Of a stretch of 64,000 nt of DNA, positions 49,320-61,900 are shown piece after piece. The notes below the pieces were generated by a model. That model did no database searches. It saw only the letters and a list, made by a program, of their open reading frames with translations, and was not told the origin of the DNA. The first letter of the stretch is position 1. Each line of letters opens with the position of its first letter. A program made the position numbers and the translations under genes. The DNA is from Ptychodera flava. Lineage: Eukaryota; Hemichordata; Enteropneusta; Ptychoderidae. Location of the stretch: positions 19,043,666 through 19,107,665 of the forward strand of contig NC_091931.1 in the NCBI RefSeq assembly GCF_041260155.1, read 5' to 3'.

Positions 49320-49462
49320 ATGGCTGGCTATCCAAAGTGCCTCTTTCAGGAGCATCCTGATGATAAAATTTGTGTGCAGAAAATGTCAAGGGATATTATG
49401 CAAACCAGTACAAACATTCTGTGGTCCCGATACTGCAATAAGTGCTTTGAAGTGATTGTGAA
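49320..49462 (+). pseudogene. Orphan TRAF RING first exon with two compensating frameshifts
   Basis: 143 nt from ATG to GTAAGT, phase 2, the same size as C1 and C2. The open frame reads MAGYPKCLFQEH, then a nonsense middle (ICVQKMSRD...), then SRYCNKCFEVIV. In the +1 frame the middle reads KFVCRKCQGILCKPVQTFCG, a proper RING. One extra base in an A-run and one missing base near the expected His account for it. As written it cannot fold as a RING. No TRAF exons 2-7 were seen between it and 62 kb. Confidence 0.72.
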
Positions 49463-49668
49463 GTAAGTATCCACTTAAATGTCCATACGGTTATTAGTAT
49501 TCTCCGCTGTTAGTCCAAGGAAAGATAAAAAGTCTCACGCGGGATGTTCTCCTAGCAAGAATCATCTCTTTAGGGAGCCATCTTTATTTACGGCCTTGGG
49601 GTCGGAGGAATATGAAGGAGTTACTCAAAATATTGAAAGTTACAAGGTTGGGTTACTCAAAATGTGGA

Positions 49669-50095
49669 GAGCAATATTGTCAAAATATTTCTAGATTTTA
49701 GTTTTCTTTCTTCAAATATATTCAACATTACCCAATTTTATCATTTTTATTTATAATTGATCATTTTTTAATCTCCCAGGAAATGATATAAACACAGATT
49801 GTCCAGGAACACTGCTGACAATACACCTGAAAATACTTCAAGTGACTGTGAGCTTTAAAAAGTGAATTTGTAGCTGATTTTCCAGGGCTTCCAGCCTTCG
49901 GCCGGGAGGAGGGACAGCCCTACCGCACTCTCCCCGTACGATGCTTGGCGGTCGTGGCACGCAGCTGCAAGCCGCCTACATTTTTATTTAAGCCCCTTAC
50001 TTCAAAACTTAGTGAAACCCCTGCAGTAAGGCTAATGTTGAATATATTTTGAAGAAAGAAAACTAACATCTAGAAATAATTTGACAATATTGCTC
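49669..50095. mobile_element. MITE with 65-bp TIRs
   Basis: Arms 49669-49733 and 50031-50095 (GAGCAATATTGTCAAA, TTTCTAGAT, TTAGTTTTCTTTCTTCAA, TATATTCAACATTA) differ at only about five positions. The centre is GC-rich (CTTCGGCCGGGAGGAGG). It lies 200 bp downstream of the orphan RING exon. Confidence 0.8.
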
Positions 50096-52334
50096 AGTAA
50101 AGTACGTTGATGTGTGGTATGAAAATCGGTATGTTAAGAACCTCTATTTGCTTTTAGGAGGTAAACTATAATAATTCATTATATTAATGATATAAATTTG
50201 ATATTGTAGATGACATAATACACTGTTTCATCTAGACAGGGGGATCGGGGATTCCACGTCTGATGACATGTTGGCACACTACAGTAATTTGTCAAGGGGG
50301 ATCATCCCCTCATGAAATGGTGCCAGTCACACCTTAGAGATTCAAGCAGAACATATGAACAGGTGAACCCCCCTAAATTTTCTGGTAAAGGGGTAAATTC
50401 CCCCGTTGATGTCATCCTGGATAAAACACTGTGATATTTAAACACAGAAAGCGATAAACTTTTCATTATTGTACTATGTTGTGCTTTAAATTAAGAACCC
50501 TGATGCTGGGTATCAAAATAGGTAAATGAAGAACATTAATACCATTTAGGAGGTGAAATAATCGTAATCATACCAATCCATAATCCAATAACACTAGGTC
50601 AGAATTTGTAAGACAATAGTTTGTAAACATAGACACAAAACAGCCAGAACAGACAATAAATAGACGGTACACAAACAAAGTCAAATTCATGAAAGAAAGA
50701 TATATGGACCTCTGGCCAAAAGACCAAGAAGTGATGTCAGGTGTTTCGAAAATAGTAAGCCCATCCTGCCCCAAATGTGGCACCCGCCATATATCAATCT
50801 GTAAGTCAGATAGGTAGTGGTCACTAACTAAGGCCCCATGTCACCGATGCCATCAGTGGTCATTTGTCGAAGAGAGATATTGTATCTATCTACCAGCTTG
50901 CGATACCTGCCAAAAGGCGTTTGACTGTAGAGACAAAAAAAATGATGATTTATTTATCAATAATGATTAAAGATGATTATGATGACCATATTTTACTAAT
51001 AGAAACAAAGTAAGAACATGGATATGGGATATGAAAGTTCAGTACGTTCAGAAGCTCATATGATGGATTTAACCTGACGATCATTTCTGAATTGAGACCA
51101 AAGGTCTGCTCGTATTTTAAACCACTCAGGGCGACGTTAAAGCAGTAAATATCATAACTGCAGCTGTACGTACAAATTGACGCCTATGGCAGTGCAACGC
51201 ACGTCGGCCTACTAAAATTCAAACTGTTATAAATCGAGAAGTTTTTTCGTAAGAAAAAATCAGGCCATTACCTTCGAAAACAGTTTAAACCCACGTTATT
51301 ACGTATACTCTTCTCTACTCCTTGGTGCGCTTTAAAAACCCAAGATTGTATAGCCAAGCTTGACCTCGCCATCGCTTCTCCCTCTGTTTCGGTCATTTTG
51401 AATGGAGCTTATGAGGGCCGACAGGTGTAATACGCACGTTTTCCTTGGCAGATATAAGGTAACCACATAGGGATCAGCAATTAAAGTACCCAATAGAATT
51501 GTCCATTGCAATTTTTACGCAGGCAATACACGCGAGACGTGTTACACGGCGATCGCGGTGTTCGTCTACTAAACTTTGTGTCACATAAAACCCTGTGAAT
51601 AGTTTGATAACACAGCTTGTGATACTTTTCCGAACCATTTCAGAAGGTAAAAAATACATTAGCGATGAAAGAATCACATTTTCCAAAAAAGTAGCCGGAG
51701 AAATCGTAAGAGTAACCCGTCAGTTTTACCGGCTGCCGGCTCTTAATGAAACCCATGTGTATAACGACTGATAAAACAAAGGCTGAATGAGCGGCTTTTG
51801 GTTTACACAGAGAACCCTACGAGAAAGAAAACTGTATCGGCTATGATCAGTTAGAAAGTATATGCTTGTAATAACAAGATTTAGAAACAACTTTCCAAAC
51901 TACTTCCAGTAGTGTAGCAACATTGAGATCAAGTTATTCGTTCGTAAAGGCGAGTCGTGGGAATACTGTGCTTTGTATATAATGTGATTATCACAAAACA
52001 TTTGGTTTTTTAACAACGTAATCGGACCAGCTCCAAAGCGAACGTCCTTTTTACTTCGGGACTGTTTTCTTGCTCTAACAGACCAATTACAATGCCGCAA
52101 TCACCGATAGCCAACATCGCAAATTTCGCACACACATATTGGATACGTCACCTATAGAAATAACTGCGTATTAGTAATTAACCAAAGAATGTTAATTATG
52201 TATTCGTACAATTGACGATTTTCCATGTTGTTGAAAATCTTCACCGGGTGTATTTGAAAAAGGTAAGTATATCAGTGATTAACATACAGGAACCTAATTT
52301 AAATGTATGTGTAAAATCTGGTAAGCGTTTTTAG
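50096..52334. other. No gene seen; short direct repeat
   Basis: AAGAACCTCTATTTGC...TTTAGGAGGTAAA at about 50134-50165 recurs in diverged form at about 50526-50556. Frames of 66-71 codons show no domain. Confidence 0.4.
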
Positions 52335-53538
52335 CTCACGTGTTCACACACGTGGGCAAATGTCGCAGCGATGTCTGTCTGTCTGTGCGCCCGATATCTT
52401 AAAAAACGGCTCATCAGATCAGAATCAAATCTACTACATAGATTCAGTTTTCAATTGGCAAGAACTTATTAGATTTTGTGGGTGTGGCTTGCTTACTTTT
52501 TGCTCATTTGCATAATTAATGATTTTAGAAAAAACGGCTATACATTGAGAACGACTGCACACAATTTGATGAGATTTACTACAATATTGATCACACCAAG
52601 ATATATCAGCAATGGGAACCAATAGGGGTGACATGAAAGATAGTTGCTAATTTGAATATTTAATAAACTTTCCTAATTAGGGAAATATATCTGAATTCAC
52701 TGGACCAAAGTAGATGAAACTTACTATATATTGAAGCTACTATGATATAGCATTATTGAAAGTCAAAAGACATTTTACTTCAGCCAATTCCTAATTTGCA
52801 TATTAAATGAATTTTCCTAATTAGGGATATATATCTGAATTGACTTGATCAAAATTGATGAAACTTGCTATGTACATTAAAGACACTATAATACAATATT
52901 CTTGAAAGTCATTAAGCATTTTCTATTCAGCCAATTCCTAATTTGCATATTTAATGAACTTTGCTAATTAGTGATATATACCTGAATTAACTTGACCAAA
53001 GTTGATGAAACTTGTCATGTACATTGAAGATACTATGATACAACATTATTGAAAGTCATTAAGCATTTTAACTTCAGCCAATTCCTAATTTGCATATTTA
53101 ATGAACTTTGCTAATTAGGGATATATATCTGAATTGACCAAAATTAACAAAACTTGCTACGCATAATGAAGATACTATGATACAACATTATTGAAAGTCA
53201 TTAAGCATTTTTTCTTCAGCCAATTCCTAATTTGCATTTTGAGCTAATCAGTAATTTGCATATCTAATGAGCTTTCACAGTTTGGTATATATGACTTGAA
53301 GGACTTGGCCAAAGGTAATTACACTTGCTATATAAAGTGGTGATACAATGACAGCAGTCAAAGTAATTTAATATTTTTATTTCAGCGAATTACATATTCG
53401 TATACTTCATGGCCTTTTAGAATCAATCTGCGATGAACATTGTTCATTATGTTGATCATAATACTTTAAATGAAGTTTCAAACATGTGGCAAAGGTTCAA
53501 ATTTACACATAACTGCAATATATAATAAAACACGTGAG
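52335..53538. mobile_element. TIR element carrying a 147-bp tandem repeat
   Basis: Left end GCTCACGTGTTCACACACG; the right end, inverted, is GCTCACGTGTTTTATTA. After a unique head, about five units with the phrase CAGCCAATTCCTAATTTGCA recur at 52781, 52928, 53075 and 53217 (spacing 147, 147, 142). Confidence 0.72.
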
Positions 53539-54159
53539 CATTTTCAGTTCATATCTGGTTTTTTTCTTTTTCTTTATTTCTATCAGCACTATACTATGTA
53601 CGTCCACTCAATAATTTTGCGATGTCTTCGTGATCGTAAGATGTGACTTGACGTGAATCGCGATTGAAAGGATAAAAAGAAAGAAAAAACATTATGTTTT
53701 CTACTAAATCTGTTGACTTGGCTTGCTTACAGGAGTAACTTGCAAAATTAATTAACTTGACTATATGGAACTCAATACAATGAGTCCAGCTTTACCTGTA
53801 ATTCAGTCCTAGGATGAGAGTTACATCGTAGAGACCTATTGTCATTTTGATATACTGAAATTTTAAGTAACGAAATTTTATAATCGGTCAAGTTGAAAAT
53901 TTTTTTCCAAGTTCTCCCATTTTAGAAAGTGTGTCGATAAAGACACTCTCATATTTGTTGTATCTTGAATTCACCCTGCAGGAATACTTATTAACTAAGT
54001 TTCCAAAATTGGAATTCGCTTCGAGATATCTGGGTAATAACCCGAAAAAAGTATACTTCAAGTATGTATAACTCTGAAGGTGTAACTGATTGATCATAAA
54101 AAAACGAAACATACAACATTCATTTTTATTCAGTTAGTTTCCATTTATTAATACTTTAT

Positions 54160-54340
54160 CGGTTGATTGATATTTTATTGGTTGACTTGATGCATTATCA
54201 GTTGATTTGAATCTTTATTCTTTGACTTGGCTACGTTATTGGTTGATTTGATACATTATTGGTTGATTTGATACGTCATCGGTTGATTTGATAGGTTATT
54301 GTTCCCTTGGCAACATTATGAGTTGATTGATACGCTATCG

Positions 54341-54419
<79 letters not shown>

Positions 54420-54420
54420 G

Positions 54421-54455
<35 letters not shown>

Positions 54456-54458
54456 AAC

Positions 54459-54547
<89 letters not shown>

Positions 54548-55055
54548 AACCTATCTATCTATCTATCTATCTATCAACCTATCGATCGATTGACACATAT
54601 CAATCGTTCTATCAATCGAGCAATTCATTCTGTTATTCAATCGATAGGAAGATCGATCGATTGTTAGGTCAATGTATCGATCGATCAATCGGTCGATACT
54701 ATCGATTGATCAGTTGATTGATCGATCGATCTTGGATAGATATATTCCCATGAATCTATTCCCATGAATCGATTGATCAGATACGTTATCAGTTAATTGA
54801 TACGTTATTGGTTGTTTTGATGCAGTATTGGTTGACATTTCTACGTTATCAGTTGAGTTGGTCCGCTAGTAGTCCGTTAGTTGAGTTAGTCCGTTCATTG
54901 ATACGTTATCGGTAAATTTGTTGATTGTTAGGAAAAATTACTACGTAATCGGTTCGTTACTACGTTATCGTTTGTTGATACATCATCGGTAATTTTTTAG
55001 TACATACGGTATCGGGTTTGATACGTTATCGGTCAGTTACTACGTTATCGCTTGC
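54160..55055. repeat. Degenerate 20-22 bp minisatellite
   Basis: Units of the form TTATTGGTTGATTTGATACG on both sides of a central (ATCT)n expansion, with phrases TACGTTATCGGTTGATTTGA recurring to 55055. Confidence 0.75.
54339..54590. repeat. (ATCT)n microsatellite
   Basis: About 60 ATCT units with ATCG and CAACCT interruptions, evidently expanded from within the surrounding minisatellite. Confidence 0.95.
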
Positions 55056-56939
55056 AACATTGCCTTTCTCTAGCAAGGCCTCGGGGACATCCATGGCCCT
55101 GTACTTCACTTCTATAGAGTATCCTGACTGCGTTTTACCTTTTTAACACCAACTGCGGACATTCTCCGATATGATCGTGTAAAATTGTGTCAAGAGAAAG
55201 CCACTGATGCGGATGTACAACAATTGAAATCGGGGCGGTCACTCTTTGACTTAAATCTATCAAAATGGGACATAACTTTAAAATAACTTCAGAATGAGCA
55301 AGGAACTGCTAAGACCATGTCGACAAATATTTAGCAGTATAAAAAAATAGTTTCACGCAGTTTTTAAACATGTCCTGCCTCTAAATTTTCAAATATCAGG
55401 CGATATCATTATATGTCAAAATGTTTTGACATGTTCAATCGTGATGTTGTGTCGCTGAATTTCCAGGTAATATTACAAATTAATGATTTATGGCCAGACA
55501 TCCTCGTTGTGCAAGGTCAGAGTCATCATCCTTACTATAAAAACCTAACTTGATATTCGGCCTGTTCTTCTGACAGACTTTTATTCTGTCACCAGTTACA
55601 ATCTACGTCACACACAATACTAAAATGCTAGGAATACATTTAATTGGTCATTGAATCGATGTATATGTAGAAGAATGATACTACTCAACAAATTCAAAGT
55701 TCCCACACTTCTAAGATGATATTCCGCTTTATTTCCCACTGCAAGTACGTTCATAAGTTTGTAAAATCGTTCGAAAGGTGCTTGTAGCTCGTATAAGGAG
55801 AATCTCGCTTCATCCTTTCAAATGCAACTAACTCGCCCTACATGCAAGTCATGGACTAAATCGTTATGTTTTAATGAAGTTACGATGGGAAAGCAAAGGG
55901 TCATACACATGGGCGTCCGACAAGGCATTTTACGACAAGGGTACTAATGAGCTGTTTTGTTGACGGATGGGTATTTTTTATCATCGGTGGGCACGGAAAT
56001 TCCCAGCGGGCAATTTTTGAAATAAACCAAGGGTAGGATTCCAACTAGGGAAAGTGGCGTGTCAATAGGGATGTTGCACCCATATGGCGGATGGGGCAAT
56101 CGGGAACTGTTATAATTGGAATGGGTCAGCGGAAATCTTAGAGATGGAGAAGAGAGCAAAAGTAATGGGCTTGTAAGAAACTGTTCATATGATAAGAAAG
56201 AGAGTTGCGAACAACTTTCACTTTTCCCTCCGAATTTTCAATTTTGTTGAAAGTACAACAGGACAGTATGTTAATGAGTAAAATACTCCGGGCTGATCAA
56301 AATAAGTATGAGAGTACATCCAAATATAATGGTCGGGTGCATTATAGGTCAACAGTCTGCTTTTTAAAACGTTTATCCATTCAATTTAAATCTGACGTGA
56401 ACGTTTCTCCAATATCAAGTTATTGGGCTATACCAAATTTGTGGAATAGGAATTTCTATGGTGTCAATCCGCTTACCCCCCCCCCCCCCCCCCCCCAACC
56501 ACGTTTTTATCGGACATCGAAATTTAGGCGTAATTATGCAGGTAACACACATTGAAGCAGAATCCTGTGCCTATAAACACACTGAAGAGAGCGTTTGCAT
56601 TAAATAAGTCAAACTTTTTACGAGTACTTACACTGTTGATATGAAGCATTAGTTTTCTGAGAAAAACTATTAAACATTGCCGCAAAAATATTAATTTCAA
56701 TATATTAGTCAGAAGACCAACCGTCTCACATCTTGTGTGTATTTAGATAGGGATTATTATGAACATTACGTACTCCACATTTATAACAACAGTATTATAA
56801 CGCTTTTTAAAGCTGAGCAACTCCTAAGCTTTGACCATACACAGTAGACTGTCTATGCTTTGAAACACCTGTTTACGTTGTTTGTTTAGACAGAGTCATT
56901 GACATCAAACACCTACATGAGGTAAGATACATGTCGTTT
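55056..56939. other. No gene seen; poly-C run
   Basis: C21 run at 56476-56496. A short AG-bounded segment at about 56890-56921 ending GAG|GTAAG could be a worn TRAF exon 2, but the similarity is too slight to call. Confidence 0.4.
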
Positions 56940-57100
56940 AGGCGGTGGTATTTTTTTCACTTGTCGTGCTGAAAAGTCACGTCACTAACGCTATAGCGCA
57001 TGATTTGAGTGATCAAGTACATCAAAGTATGTATACTGCTGACTCATTATTTCCGTTCCGGAGCCAACAATTTAGAGTTGACACTTCAAAAAACCCTGAC
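56940..57100 (+). promoter_or_regulatory. Duplicated block upstream of RING exon C0
   Basis: Shares GTCACTAACRCTAT, a GAT(A)TCAAGTA-type stretch and GCTGACTCAYTATTTCCGTTC with 59796-59970. Its repeated position before RING exons suggests promoter or 5'-UTR sequence; this is inference. Confidence 0.4.
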
Positions 57101-57180
57101 CTTGCATTTTTAGCTGAACGAGTGAAAACTCTTATGTCGTATGTCATACTATCATTCGACTGTGAGAAGTGAATATATCC

Positions 57181-57301
57181 TTGACAGTCTCCCGAAATTC
57201 GTATTGGTAAATTCTCCAAATGTAAATTCCTATGCCAAAATGTTGGAACCCGTCCATACCTCCTGCTGGCACAGGTACTGTAAGAAATGCTTTGAAGATA
57301 C
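57181..57301 (+). pseudogene. Decayed TRAF RING first exon (C0)
   Basis: Aligns with C3: CTCCCGAAA..., TTCCTATGCCAAAATGT, GAACCCGTCCATACC, GGCACAGGTACTGTAAG. The start codon position reads TTG, about 14 bp covering the middle of the RING are missing, and the donor reads GA where C2 has GT. Homology to C3 continues into the flanking intron (57302-57407 against 61448-61545), so it is a true segmental copy. Confidence 0.78.
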
Positions 57302-57407
57302 GAAAGTTTTCAGTTGTATTAGGGGAAATGTGGAAAAGATAAATTTATGAACTCGTGGTTACCGTAAAAGCGTATGGATATAGTTTTATGAACTATTTCA
57401 TGAGGAT

Positions 57408-57560
57408 TTGGCCAAGCGGTTTTGACTGTAGCGTCTCGGCTAGGTGACTGGATGCTGTACGTTGTGGGTTCGAACCAGATCGAAATCTTACTGTATTGTT
57501 CCTTGAATCTGTTTTGTCCTTGCCAATTGTTCGTGTATTTGTTCCCGCGAAGAAATAGCC
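57408..57560 (+). mobile_element. tRNA-derived SINE
   Basis: A box TGGCCAAGCGG and B box GGTTCGAACC about 50 bp apart, with a long variable region as in tRNA-Leu/Ser. Acceptor and T stems do not pair properly, so it is not a working tRNA. It interrupts the homology between the C0 and C3 downstream flanks, which resumes at about 57570. Confidence 0.65.
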
Positions 57561-58770
57561 TTAGCTGATGTAATCATATCAAAAGGAAGGATTGCATTGT
57601 TCAACATATTAACCTGACTATGCCTGAAGGTTCCAGTACATAAATAGCCAAAGCTTAAAAATACGACCCCCTTAGTTCAAAACAAGTTTTCAGATGACGT
57701 CAGAACACACTTTTTGACACTCAACAATGTTATCAATGATACTTCAAAATATAAAACTACTTCCGGCCTTTGGGCATATCTCACTACGTAATACTATCGT
57801 GAGAACAAGTAACGTTTAGAGAACGCTTCAGAATGTTCGTAGCATGTAAACAGCATAAGGTAGACTGATCCCTTTATAGTGGTACCTGTATGGTCCTGCA
57901 TTTCTCACATCAGAGCGAGATTTGTAGTTGACATCTCTAAAAGTTTCTGCTAAGCAGTACATGCTTTTCTCAGTCTTTACCATAAGCTGTTGCCGCTAGT
58001 AAGACCATTTGTGCGGTCTCAAGGAACATCCAATATAGCCTTTGTGGTGACATAACTGTTTATCCATTGTTGATGCTCATCGAACAATGTAAAACATGTA
58101 CTTGTAAAGGTCATGCCTCTAGCGTGAGGCCGGTCATGCGATTGTATGAGACAATGTTGATCACACTGTGTTTTTCTTTCAGTTGTGACACCATCTTACA
58201 AGTAACTTGTGTTAGCTATGTGACGCCGACGCAGGCCTATGTCTGACAAAATTCGTAACTCTGCCTGCTACACAGGGCCGTAGTAAGTAACTACCAAGCT
58301 ACTAAACGCACAACAAGTCTCCAGTGTCAAGCCTACTGTCAATACATTCTAAAATATGATCCATGTAAGTCTTTTCTAGGTCCCACGTAGACTTGGTTCA
58401 AGTCGATGAATTTTTAAGAAATAAAATCACTCGTAATATTCTTGTGTCTCGCCTATTTCACACAAACATATTTGGAATTTGACAGCCCAGGCCAGGTTTT
58501 TCTAGGGTTGAACGCGTTACCTGTGAGTCTCCGCAGTAGTGAGGTGGTTTCTGATTCTGGGAGAGATTCCCCTGTATAGCGTGCACCCATCGCCTTCACC
58601 CCACTCACACATTTCAAATGAAAACAGAACACAAATCATCGCGTTCACCCCACTTAAACATTCACAAATCAAAAACTTGAACCAAGCCTGGGTTCCAGTT
58701 GGAAATTACCATATATCGAACAATCTAGAATTCTGATGTAATAATCACAGGGTTTTGCGTATATATCGTC
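57561..58770. other. Spacer between RING exons C0 and C1
   Basis: 57570-57640 still resembles the flank of C3 (GGAAGGATTGCAT...). The rest is unassigned. Confidence 0.4.
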
Positions 58771-58777
58771 TATAAAA
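58771..58777 (+). promoter_or_regulatory. TATA box candidate for RING exon C1
   Basis: TATAAAA 60 bp before ATG 58831, leaving room for a transcription start about 30 bp downstream. It fits an own promoter for C1, but TATA-like strings are common in AT-rich DNA. Confidence 0.35.
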
Positions 58778-58830
58778 TGAACGTTCCGTTAACGCTGTTC
58801 CCAGTATTAAAACATCAGCTGGTAAAAGCC

Positions 58831-58973
58831 ATGTCAGGCTATGCAAGAGATCTATTTCAGGAACAACTTCCTGAAAAGTATCTGTGTAATACATGCCATG
58901 GCGTATTACGTGAGGCAGTACAGACATTCTGTGGACATCGATACTGTAGGCAGTGCTTTGGAGAGATGATAAA
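58831..58973 (+). CDS. TRAF2-like: RING first exon C1 (intact)
   Basis: 143 nt from ATG 58831 to donor GTAAGT, phase 2. Encodes MSGYARDLFQEQ, EKYLCNTCHGVLREAVQ and CGHRYCRQC, with all six ligands of the RING N-half. A TATAAAA at 58771-58777 lies 60 bp before the ATG. Its final AA joins the first G of 62089 as Lys. Confidence 0.85.
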
Positions 58974-61900
58974 GTAAGTATGAGCCTGGCAGGCTGCCTG
59001 CAGAATGAAAAGTGTCTCCGTCTATTTCTTTGCCAGTCTGTCAACAATTAGTGACAATTTCGTTCCCTTCAGAGAGACTGCCCACTCGTTTCTTCTGGTA
59101 GAGATTGTTAAAAGCCTTTTCCCATTTAAGCTTACTCATGCATGGTTTGCGATATCTGCAAGCCATAATTGACCTAGAGTCATCATTTTAGAAAATGGCC
59201 CATTAGTTTATGGGTCATTTTTCTATATCATCATTGTTATTCATCATTACTCGTGATATCATTTGTTCATTCTCGATATTAATTCAACAATATTCCCTTT
59301 GTATTCGCGCTGCGGGATACTGATACGCATACGTCACTGCAGTGCGATAAGGATTTTTCTATAACCAAACCACGGTTGCTGCCATCGCAATCCGCAATGC
59401 TTGTGAGTGCTTCATCAAACGCCACGGCCCCAAAAAGCTTCAATATGTTTTACTTTGATTAAAATTTCAAGCTGTTAAGTAACAAAATTATTGGAACAAC
59501 TCTAACATTTCAAATGAATTAAAATAATTTATCAGGTATTTTAAAATACTTTTAGAAGAGGTTATAATACATGATCACGTACGTTAATAGTCTTTAGTCT
59601 CTATCTCAGCTCACATGAAACCACATGTTACCTACAAGTTCAAAAGGAAATAACAATAATTTTACAGTTATTAGTCACCCACATAAAAGTGACTAATAAT
59701 AAAACTAGGTAATGCTAATGTAGGCTAATGATTAGTCTCAATTCATAATGACTCATATAAGTTGATTTTAATATTGATAAAGATACATGTAGTTTGGGCG
59801 ATTGGTACATTGTTCACTTTTCGTGCCGAGTACTCAAGTATTTCGATGTTTCAGGCAAAAACACGTCACTAACACTATTTTGCATACATATGAATTGAGA
59901 TATCAAGTAGGTCAAAGTAGGTCATATGCTGACTCACTATTTCCGTTCACGTGTTCAAAGCAGGCGCTTACTTTAGAACTGCTGTTTCATGAATTCTTTA
60001 TAACGTGGAGTTGATACCCAAGGGGATTTCCGCAATTTTTTAACCTATCACGTAGAGTTACACTCTCAGAAGTTTTCCACGACGATAATTGTTAGAATTG
60101 GCGAATTTATTCTGTTGATCATTCAGTTCGAGTGACTAATTCCAACCGTGAAGGAAAAGACAATGATGCTATAGCCTAATGAAATACTTAAATAAAAATG
60201 ATGCATTTCGATATTTGTGTGCATTGGAGAACGTACAGCGTATGCTTCTTCGATCATGCAGAAGAACTAATACAGGCAATGGCAGACTTACCGAAAATGC
60301 TGCTTCTAATCTCTCCTAGTGAAAAATTCTTATGCCAAAAATGCAAGAATGTCTTACGTGAACCGGTCCAGACAGCCTGTGGGCATAGGTATTGCAGGAG
60401 GTGCCTTGAAGATGTGCTTACGTAAGTTTTCTATGTATCAGTAAAGGAAAAATAGTGAATTAGTGATCACCTTAGGAGATACGGGGTATGTGAAGAGACC
60501 AGAGAGAGTTCGATTAACTTCTCACTGAAGGCTGATCTCCGTCTATCCTGTAGATGAAGTCTCAATCTGATTATCTCACATGCCTTGGCTTTCGGTCCAT
60601 ACTAAACTTGCATTACCTGTTGTTGACGACACTGATGAGAAAAATGCCTACTCACCAGGACACGACTGACCCGCTTGAAAAAATGTGAGTGGAGTCAGCT
60701 TGCCTTGCCGTAGTATTATATAGCATGACGGAACTGACCTTTGTAGTTTGAGCTCAATGCCTGGCAACGCCGACATGCAAATAATAATCCCTCTATGCTG
60801 CCACGAACATCTACCAAAAACTCCTGTGCCTGGCGACATTCCACAACCGAACGAACGTAAAATCAAACAAAGAAAACTAGTTTTGAAAATGTGAAGGCAA
60901 GGCCTACGCGAACAGCAGTGTATTACATACTAGGAAAACGTTCTACCGGGTCACGTAGATGACCCCGACATGTCTGCACACGATACCAGCTGTTCTTTTG
61001 TTATGTTAATTTGTGGCGTCCTATTTTTCTCAGTGTGGAATCATGAATAATCTCTTTTAAAAATGTTCAAATGTATTTTATGAACAATTAAAAATATCTT
61101 AATATACAATAGAGAATAAATATATACCACCTGATTAAAATGAAAATTTGATGGAAGAATGTAAAGAATGTATCACAAAAGACCCACAATGACGTATTTT
61201 GCTGATCCTGCATTCTTTTTGCTGACTCAATGGAAACTACTGCATTTTATGTGCTGACTGATTGGAAATATGTTATAAGATCATTTCGACTCGGAGAGGT
61301 AACACTAGCCATGGCGGGCCTCCCGAAAAATTTGTTAGTAAATTCACCAAATGAAAAATTCTTATGCCGTAAATGTCATAACGTCTTGTGTGAACCCGTC
61401 CAAACCTACTGCGGGCACAGGTACTGCATGAAATGCTTTGAAATTATGTAGGTTTTCAGTTACATTGGTGGAAAAGATAAATCCATAAACTAGTGGTTAC
61501 CGTAACAGTGCATGGATATAGTTTATATGAACTATTTCATGGGAAAGTTGTTCTCTAAATCTGAAATGGTCTTCACTAATTCGCATTATGTCAATATGAA
61601 GGATTGCATGGGTTAACACGGGTTAATGCGTTCAGGTTGATAATACTGAATTTGACAATTACGAAACCCCGTTGTTGTCCATATATTTTTGAATACTCCT
61701 TCAATATTCTGATATGGAACCATATACAAATAGGATACAGTGTATGTAAATTTGACAGTGATGACAAATAATATGCAAAACCTAAAAATAGATGAGCTGG
61801 TGGGACATTAATTTAGGGTGTGCAATATTAAAAGGAAGATTGTACGTGAAACTGAAGCAGGAGTTTCAATTACTGTAAAAAATTATAAAGGAGGCTGCCT

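Noticed and set aside
54299-54667. 122-codon frame of repeated YLSI
   Set aside because: Pure translation of the ATCT microsatellite.
56890-56921. Worn TRAF exon 2 belonging to the orphan RING exon
   Set aside because: Only AG...GAG|GTAAG and a few residues fit; no Cys pair present.
57408-57500. Functional tRNA-Leu/Ser gene
   Set aside because: A and B boxes are good, but the T and acceptor stems do not pair; better explained as a SINE head.
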